NCBI GenBank assembly: GCA_946629525.1
Contig: CAMOXU010000003.1
Location: 1-60,422, forward strand
Direction of reading: 5' to 3'
From: an uncultured Clostridia bacterium
Lineage (GTDB): Bacteria; Bacillota; Clostridia; Lachnospirales; Lachnospiraceae
Length of the DNA: 60,422 nt
Positions 47,752 through 55,849 of this stretch are shown one piece after another. Both the position numbers and the translations under genes were made by a program. The notes beneath the pieces are model-generated. The model ran no database searches. It saw only the letters and a list, made by a program, of their open reading frames with translations, and was not told the origin of the DNA. Position 1 is the stretch's first letter. Each line of letters begins with the position of its first letter.

Positions 47752-48050
47752 AGGAAGGAGACATATTTTGCGCATGCATGCCCTTCGGCATGCATTGCTG
47801 CAAAATAGTCATCCGAAGTCATTTTATTAGACTTCAGCCCTATTTATTGAGGGGAGACATATTTTGCCCACGACTGCGTTTTCTGCAGGAGTGGCTGCAA
47901 AATAGTCCTCCGAAGTCATTAAATCAGACTTCAGCCCTATATTTTGAGAGGAGACATATTTTGCCCACGACTGCGTTTTCTGCAGGAGTGGCTGCAAAAT
48001 AGTCCTCCGAAGTCATTAAATCAGACTTCAGCCCTATATTTTGAGAGGAG
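47752..48050 (+). repeat. Three tandem Shine-Dalgarno/hairpin modules before atpD
   Basis: Units 47752-47848, 47849-47945 and 47946-48042, then the working site GAGAGGAG (48043-48050). Units 2 and 3 differ at one base out of 97. All keep the outer stem TATTTTGC/GCAAAATA (for example 47957-47964 with 47994-48001). Unit 1 has a wholly different inner stem, ATGCATGCC/GGCATGCAT, where units 2 and 3 have CAC-GA-CTGC/GCAG-GA-GTG. Tails ATAGTC(A/C)TCCGAAGTCATT can fold as GAAGTC/GACTTC. Confidence 0.9.
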
Positions 48051-48059
48051 TGAGGACAC

Positions 48060-48725
48060 TTGGCATCCAAACAGGTAACGCCCACCCGCATGGAGCTGAC
48101 CCGTCTCAAGGGAAAGCTCATGACTGCGGTGAAAGGGCACAGATTGCTGAAGGATAAACGAGACGAACTCATGCGTGAGTTCCTCGATCTGGTCCGTGAA
48201 AATATGACACTCCGGCAGAAAGTGGAAGAGGGAATCCGGCAGGCCAATACGAATTTTGTCGTCGCGAAGGCGGGCATGTCGGAGGAGACACTGCATGCGG
48301 CACTGATGGCACCGAAGCAGGAGGTGAGTCTGGATTCGGATAAGAAGAACGTTATGAGCGTAAATATCCCGGTCTTCAACTATACGACCAGGACTCCGGA
48401 TCCCAACGATATCTATGCCTACGGCTTTGCCTTTACCTCCAGTGATCTGGACGACGCGGTCAAGTCCCTGGCGGATATTTTTCCGGATATGCTGAGGCTT
48501 GCCGAGGTCGAGAAATCCTGTCAGCTCATGGCTGCGGAGATTGAAAAGACAAGGCGCCGTGTCAACGCCCTTGAGCATGTCACCATTCCCGAGACACAGG
48601 CAGGTATAAAGTATATTACCATGAAGCTGGATGAAAATGAGCGAAGCTCACAGATCCGTCTCATGAAGGTAAAGGACATGATGCTGGAGGAAGCACACGG
48701 TTACAGTGAGAAACAGAATTCTTAA
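48060..48725 (+). CDS. V-type ATPase subunit D
   Basis: A 221-residue central-shaft subunit with two long helices. The N-terminus TPTRMELTRLKGKLMTAVKG, then GHRLLKDKRDELMREFLDL, is the family signature, and the C-terminal helix RRVNALEHVTIPETQAGIKY matches. TTG 48060 is the likely start, with GAGGAG nine nucleotides upstream; the first internal Met is at codon 11, after the family sequence has begun. Its end overlaps the next gene by 20 nt. Confidence 0.93.
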   Translation: MASKQVTPTRMELTRLKGKLMTAVKGHRLLKDKRDELMREFLDLVRENMTLRQKVEEGIRQANTNFVVAKAGMSEETLHAALMAPKQEVSLDSDKKNVMSVNIPVFNYTTRTPDPNDIYAYGFAFTSSDLDDAVKSLADIFPDMLRLAEVEKSCQLMAAEIEKTRRRVNALEHVTIPETQAGIKYITMKLDENERSSQIRLMKVKDMMLEEAHGYSEKQNS

Positions 48726-51177
48726 TATCGTTGTTCTAATCGCTGTTTTCATCGGCGGGGTATTTGTATTTTCACATTTTATGAATACACAGGTGACAGA
48801 GAGTGCGTCGGATCTTCAGGATTCGACGCTTCCTGTCATGTGTGTAAATATTGACGGCAGCAGGGTGAACCGCATGTACGGGTACAGGGAGCCCATGGCT
48901 TCGACGAACATGCGGGACGGCATCATTCCCATGACGACCGACAGGAAGATATCCGTCTCCTACAAGGCCTTCGGGAACCGCGTGGATTCGGTCTCTTACG
49001 AGGTGACAGCTCCGGATACGGGCGTTGTCATTGAAAATGCAAAGATCGGAAACTTCCGGGAGGACGGCGAGTACAGGACTGCGGAGATCTCGCTGGCGGA
49101 GCCGATCCTGATGAACCGGGAATATCCGATCAAGTTCATCATCAGCACGCCGGAAGGCGATATCTATTATTATTCAAGACTGCTCCAGCGAGCCGATCTT
49201 CTCACCGAGAAGTACGTGGATTTCGTCTATAATTTTTATGAGACCTGCCTGGACAAGCCCAACGCAGGAGAACTGAACGCGTACCTCGAGTCCGACCCGA
49301 CTGTCACGAACAATTCCTACACGACGGTGGATATCAGATCCTCTCTCGACCAGGTGACCTGGGGAAATCTGAATCCGCAGATCTACCACAAGGCGGTCCC
49401 GGAGATCAGGGAGATCAATCAGACGACCTGCTCGATCGTCAACGAGTATATTATCAGCGCTCTCGGGAAAAATGACCGGACAGAATACTATCATGTCTGG
49501 GAATTTTACCGCATGCGGTATTTTAACGACCGTATCATGCTTCTCAATTTCGAGAGGGAGGCGGTCCAGATCTATGACGGCGCAGCCGGATCGATCAGCG
49601 CGACAGGAGTTTTCCTGGGCGTAAATAAAAAAGATGTCCAGTACATGACGAACGCGGAGTCCAACATCGTCGCCTTCGTGGCGGACAATTCGCTGTGGGA
49701 GTACAATGAGGCGGCTGAAAAGCTCTCGGCGGTCTTTACCTTCCATAAGGTCTCGGAGGACTCGGACGAGAGATACGATCACAATGATTACGGAATAAAG
49801 ATCATCAGGGTCTCAGAGACCGGCGATATCGATTTCGTCGTTTATGGTTATATGAACAGAGGCCGGCATGAGGGGCACATGGGCGTATCCATATGTCACT
49901 ATTCCGGCGACGGCCAGACGGTGGAGGAGAGAGGATTCGTATCCTACCCGATGTCCTATGAATATCTGAAGGCGGATATGGAGAGGCTCTGCTACGTCAA
50001 TTCCAGAGGGACCGGCTTCCTCTACCTGAACCGAACGGTCTATGCCATCGACACGGAGGAGGGCGGGAGCCGCCAGATCGTATCGAACATGAATCCGGAC
50101 TGTTTCGTCTCATCGGGGACGAACAGCCAGATCGCATGGATGCAGGAAATGCAGACCTCCGCCTCTACCCGCATCACGCTGATGAATCTCGAGACAGAGG
50201 AGCAGCGCGAGATCACTGCCGGGCCGGACCAGTATCTGCGAGCGGTCGGATTTATCAACGACGACTTTATCTACGGACTGGCCAATATCGCCGACATCCA
50301 GGTGCAGCCCGCGGGAAATGTCCTCTTCGCGATGAAAGAGCTGAAGATCGAGAGCTTCTCCGGCGAGCTGGTCAAGGAGTATAATCCGGCCAACTGCTGG
50401 GTCACGAATGTCACGATCACGGAAGGCCTTGTCGAGATGTCCCGCGTCACGATGACCGAGTACGGGTATCTGCCGGCGCCGACGGACAACATCATGAACA
50501 ACCGGCAGGTCGCAAAGTCGGAGATCGGGGTGGGCGTCGCCGTCACCGGACGGCAGGGAGCGGTCATCACGCTGCAGATGTCTGATCAGCAGCGGAATCT
50601 GAGCCCGCTCGTCACGGATTTCCGCATGTCGTCGTCTTCCGGCCGGAGCGTTGTGGATCTCGGCATCGTCACGAACGACGGATATCCGCTCTACTATGTC
50701 TATGCCTACGGAGACCTGCAGAGGGTCATGACAGACCCCGCGAATGCGATCATGACGGCCGACTCGATGGTCGGCGTCGTCGTGAACAACGAAGGGCAGT
50801 ACATCTACGAGCGCGGCAATATTCCCGAAGAAAATGATCTCTATAACGAGGATATCCCCTATCCGATCCTGTCCGGAGCCATCAATGTGGATGAGATCCA
50901 GGCACTTTTCGGGAATGGAGGGACAGTGATGAATCTGTCCGGCTGTTCGCTCGATCAGGTGCTCTACGAAGTATCGCAGGGCCGCGCAGTTGCCGGTCTT
51001 CTCGCGGACGGGAGCGTTTCGATCATCGTCGGCTACGATAAGTACAATACGCGCCGTTTCAATTATGCGGACGGCTCCCACGTTTATGTCGGAATCAATG
51101 ACAGCCGCGCCGAGTTCCAGGCGGCGGGCAATGTGTTCGTAAGCTACGTGAAGCCGCAGCAGACGATCAAGGAGTGA
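48706..51177 (+). CDS. Large membrane-anchored envelope protein coupled to atpD
   Basis: An 823-residue protein. Residues about 5-24 (ILNIVVLIAVFIGGVFVFSHF) form a single N-terminal anchor, so the rest should be outside the membrane. The middle (about 280-600) reads like repeated beta-strands, possibly a propeller. The end (VNLSGCSLDQVLYEVSQGRA-type text, then LLADGSVSIIVGYDKYN) resembles a C39-like peptidase fold in which the usual His is Ser, so it is probably not an active peptidase. GTG 48706 lies within atpD, pointing to coupled translation. I know no V-ATPase subunit of this kind. Confidence 0.7.
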   Translation: MRNRILNIVVLIAVFIGGVFVFSHFMNTQVTESASDLQDSTLPVMCVNIDGSRVNRMYGYREPMASTNMRDGIIPMTTDRKISVSYKAFGNRVDSVSYEVTAPDTGVVIENAKIGNFREDGEYRTAEISLAEPILMNREYPIKFIISTPEGDIYYYSRLLQRADLLTEKYVDFVYNFYETCLDKPNAGELNAYLESDPTVTNNSYTTVDIRSSLDQVTWGNLNPQIYHKAVPEIREINQTTCSIVNEYIISALGKNDRTEYYHVWEFYRMRYFNDRIMLLNFEREAVQIYDGAAGSISATGVFLGVNKKDVQYMTNAESNIVAFVADNSLWEYNEAAEKLSAVFTFHKVSEDSDERYDHNDYGIKIIRVSETGDIDFVVYGYMNRGRHEGHMGVSICHYSGDGQTVEERGFVSYPMSYEYLKADMERLCYVNSRGTGFLYLNRTVYAIDTEEGGSRQIVSNMNPDCFVSSGTNSQIAWMQEMQTSASTRITLMNLETEEQREITAGPDQYLRAVGFINDDFIYGLANIADIQVQPAGNVLFAMKELKIESFSGELVKEYNPANCWVTNVTITEGLVEMSRVTMTEYGYLPAPTDNIMNNRQVAKSEIGVGVAVTGRQGAVITLQMSDQQRNLSPLVTDFRMSSSSGRSVVDLGIVTNDGYPLYYVYAYGDLQRVMTDPANAIMTADSMVGVVVNNEGQYIYERGNIPEENDLYNEDIPYPILSGAINVDEIQALFGNGGTVMNLSGCSLDQVLYEVSQGRAVAGLLADGSVSIIVGYDKYNTRRFNYADGSHVYVGINDSRAEFQAAGNVFVSYVKPQQTIKE

Positions 51178-51280
51178 GCGGCAGAAACTTCAGATGCCTT
51201 CCTGATGAAGGAGGCAGCGCAAAAAGGTCCGGGAGCAGCCGGCAGGAATGCTGAAAAGCTTATGGACCATGCATTAAAGA

Positions 51281-51325
51281 AAAAATCCCCGCCTTCAGCT
51301 TATGATGCTGAAGGCGGGGATTTTT
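51281..51325. terminator. Bidirectional terminator at the end of the V-ATPase unit
   Basis: AAAAATCCCCGCCTTCAGC (51281-51299) pairs perfectly with GCTGAAGGCGGGGATTTTT (51307-51325). The arms end in A/T tracts, so it serves both the plus-strand envelope gene and the minus-strand ECF gene. Confidence 0.93.
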
Positions 51326-51403
51326 ATGTCCGACCGCTTTTTATGAATCCGCGGACCATGAAGGGCACCCTGTCACGGGAAATCCGCGTCAGAGTCTGCA
51401 GAT

Positions 51404-51928
51404 TCAGGAGCCTGCTCTGCGTGTGATTCCGGAGAGAGCTGTCCGGAGGATCGGGTAGAGGACCATGGCGAGGACCATGCCGGAAAGCCCCTGAATGAAA
51501 TTCGGGAGGGCTGATGCCAGTGCTCCGGCGGGTCCGTAGATAAATGCTTCCGGGATTCCGTATCCGACCACTGTAAAGAAGATATCAATGAAGCCTCCGG
51601 CAATCAGTGCGGAGCGCAGAGAGTGCCTTGCAGAGAGCTTTTTGAAGGAGATCGCTGAAAGAAGGGCAATGCACCCCTTGACTGCAAATGTGATCGGAGC
51701 GTACAGAAAGTACCCTCCGAGGACGTCAGCAAGCGCCGAACCGACGGCAGCTGCCAGAAAGCCGTAGTTCGGCCCCAGGAATACACCCGAGAGAATGACC
51801 AATGCGTCTCCGGGGTGGATGTAGCCTGTGGTGCCGGGAGTCGGTATTTTCAAAATGAACGTCCCGATAAAGACGAGGGACGCAAAGAGCGCGCCGAGCG
51901 AAAGGCGCGATACTTTTGTGTCTGTCAT
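51404..51928 (-). CDS. ECF transporter S component (HmpT-like)
   Basis: A 174-residue membrane protein with five to six helices. TPGTTGYIHPGDALVILSG (about 29-47), GFLAAAVGSALADVLGGYFLY and YAPITFAVKGC are blocks of the COG4720-type S components, some of which carry hydroxymethylpyrimidine or other vitamins; the substrate here is not certain. AAGGAGG is close before ATG 51928. It has its own promoter (52041-52069) and a structured leader in which GGACAG near 52000 pairs with CTGTCC near 51960. No energy-coupling module is in the window. Confidence 0.82.
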   Translation of the reverse strand: MTDTKVSRLSLGALFASLVFIGTFILKIPTPGTTGYIHPGDALVILSGVFLGPNYGFLAAAVGSALADVLGGYFLYAPITFAVKGCIALLSAISFKKLSARHSLRSALIAGGFIDIFFTVVGYGIPEAFIYGPAGALASALPNFIQGLSGMVLAMVLYPILRTALSGITRRAGS

Positions 51929-52040
51929 AAGTGCCTCCTTTTCGCTGAAGTTTTTCGATGGACAGCGCATTATGCTCGTGTCAGGTGTATTCGTACTGTC
52001 CGGATCCGAATAATTTTGTATCCTTTTAAAGGATATGAAG

Positions 52041-52069
52041 ATGATAAGACCGCGGGATCCGTCTGTCAA
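52041..52069 (-). promoter_or_regulatory. Promoter of the ECF S component gene
   Basis: On the minus strand: -35 TTGACA (52069-52064), 17-nt spacer, -10 TATCAT (52046-52041). A CCGCGGG/CCCGCGG inverted repeat has one arm in the spacer and the other just upstream of the -35, so it could be an operator. Confidence 0.75.
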
Positions 52070-52182
52070 GGCAGAGAAAACCCGCGGCTTTTTGAAAGTC
52101 TATATCAGTTATTTATTGCCTGTTATCAATTTCTTTGATCGCTCATGCATAAATTCCCGCAGCTTCTTTTCTGCCGGCCGCT

Positions 52183-53826
52183 TTACGAGTAGGAAGCGAT
52201 GATATCCGTAAGCTTCGGAAGGATCTGCTGCTTTCTGGACAGCAGGCCGTCCTGGAAGCTGTGCTCTTCATTTTCAGCGTCCGGGAAAGCCTCCTGTGCC
52301 CACATTGCCCGATTGCCCCCGTAGTAGACGACGGACCCGTTCTCCAGAATACTCGTGAAGACGAGCACGGCAAGGTCGAGCTGCTTTTTTTGGGCAAACG
52401 CCTCGACGGTGGAGGTGATCGACGCCTTCTCGTCCGGAAGGTCCCTGGTCGACGTGACGATGACCTGGGAGATCGAGAATTTTGTCTCCCGGACATCGTA
52501 GATCTTCATATCCTGATTGAGCATCTCTGTGAGCGAGCGTCCTTCCGTGTTCGCTGTGACCGCGAACATGTCCTTCGCAAATTCGTCGATATCGAGGTCG
52601 GCCATGGCAGCCAGAATGTTCGCGGTCTGTCTGTCCTTGTCCGTCGTGGTCGGCGAATGGAAGTTCATCGTGTCCGAGAGCAGGGCACCGAGCAGAAGTC
52701 CGGCGAGATTCGGCGGGATCGGGATCTGATTTTCTCTGAAGATCGTCGCGACGATCGTAGCGGTCGAACCGACGATCTCATTTCGGAAGGCGACCGGCTG
52801 TGTCGTCGAAAAATCATTGATGCGGTGATGGTCCAGAACTTCCAGGACGCGGGCCTTCTCGATCGCTCGGACGGACTGGGAGAACTCGTTGTGGTCGACC
52901 ATGATGATCTTCCTGTTCTCGCAGTTCATGATATGGTAGCGGGCTGCATATCCGAAAAGCTTTTTGTCCGGTGTGACGACCGGATAAATGTGGAAACGGC
53001 TGCGCATCATCTTGGCACCGACGTCCTCCGCCAGTTCATTGGTCGAGAAGGTGATCAGGTCGGTCTTCATGATGTGGCGGACTTCCGGAGCGAAGAACAG
53101 GTAGCGGGAGGTGTTCATCGCGCCGTGGCCGGAGATGACGATCGGGCAGTGATGTTCCCTTGCAAGTGCGAGGACTTCCTCGTCTATGCCGTCCGCCCAG
53201 ACAACGATGAGAAGACCTGCCCCCATTCGGATTGCGGCTTTCTGGGCGTCGGCATAATCGCCGATGATCACGATCCGGCCGCTGATCGCGTAGTTCCCGA
53301 TACGGCTCTTCTCGGCCATGGCGAGCATGCTGACCCGCCCGTTGATCTTCATTTCCGGATCATCGTAAATGATCCTTCCGTCGATCGTCCTCGCGATATC
53401 CTCGGGGGATACCTTGCGGAGGATATCGATGTTATATGCCGTATCTCCGAGACCTACGGCGGCGACATCGCTTTTTGTGACGAGGCCGACGAGATGCATG
53501 TCGTCGTCGACGACTCCGCAGTAGGTGTATTTTCCGGTATTCATTTCCTGAAGGGCCTCGAAGATCGTTGTGTCCGGCTTGATATAGCGGAGCGGATCCA
53601 GCCTGATCTCGCTCAGGCAGACGCGGGCATCCGTAAGGAGCATCGGCTCCTCAAAGCCGAAGCGCCGGAGAAGCCAGGAGGATTCCGCGTTGAGCTTTCC
53701 GAGACGGCAGGGAATTGCCCGGATGCCCATTGCGCGCTTGAAGAAGCTGTAGGCGATCGCGGAGGCGATAGAGTCGGTATCCGGGTGAAGGTGACCGGTG
53801 ATGTAAATCGGATCATTCTTATTCAT
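52183..53826 (-). CDS. Family II inorganic pyrophosphatase with CBS/DRTGG regulatory insert
   Basis: A 547-residue manganese-type pyrophosphatase. The catalytic DHH domain starts ITGHLHPDTDSIASAIAYSF (metal ligands His12, Asp16, Asp18). It is interrupted by a regulatory insert with a CBS motif, a DRTGG-like domain and a second CBS motif (about 65-300). It then resumes with ARVLEVLDHHRINDF and GSTATIVATIF; the C-terminal DHHA2 domain closes the active site. In this family adenine nucleotides bind the insert and tune activity. AAAGGA is nine nucleotides before ATG 53826; ATG 53847 is less likely. Confidence 0.93.
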   Translation of the reverse strand: MNKNDPIYITGHLHPDTDSIASAIAYSFFKRAMGIRAIPCRLGKLNAESSWLLRRFGFEEPMLLTDARVCLSEIRLDPLRYIKPDTTIFEALQEMNTGKYTYCGVVDDDMHLVGLVTKSDVAAVGLGDTAYNIDILRKVSPEDIARTIDGRIIYDDPEMKINGRVSMLAMAEKSRIGNYAISGRIVIIGDYADAQKAAIRMGAGLLIVVWADGIDEEVLALAREHHCPIVISGHGAMNTSRYLFFAPEVRHIMKTDLITFSTNELAEDVGAKMMRSRFHIYPVVTPDKKLFGYAARYHIMNCENRKIIMVDHNEFSQSVRAIEKARVLEVLDHHRINDFSTTQPVAFRNEIVGSTATIVATIFRENQIPIPPNLAGLLLGALLSDTMNFHSPTTTDKDRQTANILAAMADLDIDEFAKDMFAVTANTEGRSLTEMLNQDMKIYDVRETKFSISQVIVTSTRDLPDEKASITSTVEAFAQKKQLDLAVLVFTSILENGSVVYYGGNRAMWAQEAFPDAENEEHSFQDGLLSRKQQILPKLTDIIASYS

Positions 53827-54071
53827 AGACAGTGTCCTTTCGCTCATAAGGCGGACAGGTAATTGCAATACTCTGTGTGTGGAGCGGAATCGTTCGAAGA
53901 ATTCCGGTACCTGTTGTTCCGTTCCTTATGATAAGCCTCTTTTTCGGGAAGACACAAGTCCTAAATCAGGAACAATGCGCAAAAGACAGGAAACGGCCGA
54001 ATGAGGAGCGGTGCATCCGGGAAGATCTGAAGAAAGACCGGCGCGGGTACGGAAAATATTGAGGCTCGCTA

Positions 54072-54100
54072 TTGATTAATATGTAGTTATCAATTAAAAT
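54072..54100 (+). promoter_or_regulatory. Promoter upstream of nrfA
   Basis: A -35 TTGATT (54072-54077), 17-nt spacer, and -10 TAAAAT (54095-54100). It is framed by the inverted repeat ATTGAT and ATCAAT (54071-54095). The spacing does not fit a classical FNR box. A long leader of about 295 nt follows, holding a GGGCG/CGCCC hairpin (near 54127) and the element at 54173-54270. Confidence 0.6.
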
Positions 54101-54172
54101 TTGATTATAAGTATGCGCATGTCTGAGGGCGTAGTGCGCCCTTTGAGCATAAGAAGCCGATACAGATCCGTA

Positions 54173-54270
54173 AAGGATGAAGTTAGGCGATTGCGAAACT
54201 ATGTGCGGAGTGGAATTGCTCACACAATTCCCATGGAGCACAACATTTCGCAATTACTTAAGGATGAAGT
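54173..54270. repeat. MITE-like inverted repeat flanked by 11-bp direct repeats
   Basis: AAGGATGAAGT occurs at 54173-54183 and 54260-54270. Between them, ATTGCGAAA (54190-54198) pairs with TTTCGCAAT (54246-54254), TGTGC (54202-54206) with GCACA (54238-54242), and GGAATTG (54212-54218) with CAATTCC (54225-54231). The direct repeats look like a target-site duplication. Confidence 0.65.
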
Positions 54271-54400
54271 GACTGAAAGGATTCCCGCTTCCTGAAACTG
54301 CCGGAGCATGTATACCGGATGTGCGATGCATTCTGCGTCACTTCCGTGATCCGGCATTTGGGGATCTGAAGCTGTTTGTATATAAAGAAGGAGTAGTTCT

Positions 54401-55663
54401 ATGGCAGATAAGAAATTTATATACAGCTTTTTAGGGGCAGTGGCTCTGTCCCTTGCGCTCGTCGGCGGAATGCACGCCATAAGAAGCGCAAATCCTCCGG
54501 CAGATCATCCGGCTGCCAAGGCAGCGGAACCGACGCTCATAGAGGTCGAGGCTCCGACTCCGGCGCGCGCGAACGGCGTCGTCTCGGCGGATGAGTGGTC
54601 AGCGATTTATCCGGAGATCGTGCAGACCATGAACGCGAACGCGGAGAATAACAATCGTCTGAGCTATATCGAACAGGATCCGTATATCGTGAACCTGTAT
54701 GACGGCTACGGATTCGCAAAAGACTACACGAGTGCGATCGGGCATAACTACTGTCTGGAGGACGTATCTTCCACGGAACGTCCGCACGCACTGGCCAACT
54801 GCCTTACCTGCAAGACGCCTGATTTCACTAAGCTCGTCAACGACCAGGGGCTGGGCGCTTACTCGATGGAATTCGAGGAAGTATTCTCCCAGATGGAGGA
54901 GAACACGAGCTGCTACAACTGCCACGGCAACGACGCGGGGAACAAAGGGCAGATCACGATCACCCATGAGTATGTGCAGAGATGCCTCGGTGAGGATATG
55001 GCGGGAATCGACCCGGCAGTCCTTTCCTGCGGGCAGTGCCACATCGAGTATTATTTCCGTCCGGAGGACAAAGCTACGTCGATGCCGTATGACAGCGTTG
55101 CCAATATGCATCCGACAGCGATCCTCGATTATTACAATTCGATCGGTTTTGCCGACTGGACACAGGAGAGCACCGGTACGCCGCTTCTCAAAGCGCAGCA
55201 TCCGGAGATGGAAACATTCCTCCTCGGCAAGCATGCCGCGACGCTCACCTGCGCGGACTGCCATATGGCCAAGATGGAGACCGCAGACGGGACCGTCTAT
55301 CTGAGCCACAAGTGGGAGAGTCCTCTTGAAAATGAGACTCTGCTCGCAAGCTGTGCACAGTGCCACGGCGATGCGGACATGGCCAATGCGGTCAGAAAGA
55401 TCCAGGAGCAGGTCACAAAGAGGGAGAATGAGGTCGGACAGAAGCTGTCGGATCTCAACGATAAACTGACGGATGCTGTCAATGCCGGAACGATGACGGA
55501 AGAACAGCTGAATGAGGTCCGCAGTCTTTACAGATCGGCACAGTGGTACTGGGATTTCTGCTATGTCGAGAACGCTGAGGGCGCACACAATTCCGAACTG
55601 GCCAACGAGTGCCTCGATACGGCAGAGGGAATCGCGGATCAGGCGCTTCTCCTGCTTGTATAA
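54401..55663 (+). CDS. nrfA: Cytochrome c nitrite reductase (ammonia-forming)
   Basis: A 420-residue pentaheme enzyme reducing nitrite to ammonium outside the membrane. The active-site heme motif is CLTCK (134-138), the Lys-ligated form specific to NrfA. Four CxxCH hemes follow at CYNCH (171), CGQCH (210), CADCH (284) and CAQCH (318). A hydrophobic helix (FIYSFLGAVALSLALVGG, about 6-23) serves as signal or anchor. AAGGAG precedes ATG 54401. The next two genes supply System II cytochrome c maturation. No NrfH quinol dehydrogenase is visible, so the electron donor is unclear. Confidence 0.95.
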   Translation: MADKKFIYSFLGAVALSLALVGGMHAIRSANPPADHPAAKAAEPTLIEVEAPTPARANGVVSADEWSAIYPEIVQTMNANAENNNRLSYIEQDPYIVNLYDGYGFAKDYTSAIGHNYCLEDVSSTERPHALANCLTCKTPDFTKLVNDQGLGAYSMEFEEVFSQMEENTSCYNCHGNDAGNKGQITITHEYVQRCLGEDMAGIDPAVLSCGQCHIEYYFRPEDKATSMPYDSVANMHPTAILDYYNSIGFADWTQESTGTPLLKAQHPEMETFLLGKHAATLTCADCHMAKMETADGTVYLSHKWESPLENETLLASCAQCHGDADMANAVRKIQEQVTKRENEVGQKLSDLNDKLTDAVNAGTMTEEQLNEVRSLYRSAQWYWDFCYVENAEGAHNSELANECLDTAEGIADQALLLLV

Positions 55664-55703
55664 AATGTTCCGCGCTTTAAGATGAAAAGAAAGTGTTTTG
55701 GGG

Positions 55704-55732
55704 GAAGGGCTGAGGAATCGGCCCTTTCTTTT
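55704..55732 (+). terminator. Terminator after nrfA
   Basis: GAAGGGC (55704-55710) pairs with GCCCTTTC (55721-55728), followed by TTTT. Some read-through into the cytochrome maturation genes is likely, since no clear promoter is seen before them. Confidence 0.75.
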
Positions 55733-55849
55733 ATGAGAGGACATGCATTTTCAAGACGGATGTTCCCGTTCTGCTGATGCCTGTCACCTATGATAAAGAT
55801 GAACTTCCGGCAGGACAGCTGTCTGCCGGAGAAAGTGATTGTACCGTAT

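Noticed and set aside
47752..48050. CRISPR array
   Set aside because: The repeats are 94-97 nt, directly tandem without spacers, contain Shine-Dalgarno sites and lie inside an operon with no cas genes.
51205..51426. Small plus-strand gene after the envelope protein
   Set aside because: The frame reads through a perfect 19-bp terminator and into the minus-strand ECF gene.
52085..52182. Intrinsic terminator of the pyrophosphatase gene
   Set aside because: The CCGCGGG/CCCGCGG repeat nearby has no T-run in the minus-strand direction and overlaps the downstream promoter, so I list it only as a possible operator.
54071..54095. FNR or CRP box upstream of nrfA
   Set aside because: The inverted repeat ATTGAT/ATCAAT has a 12-nt gap, not the 4-nt (FNR) or 6-nt (CRP) gap of known sites.
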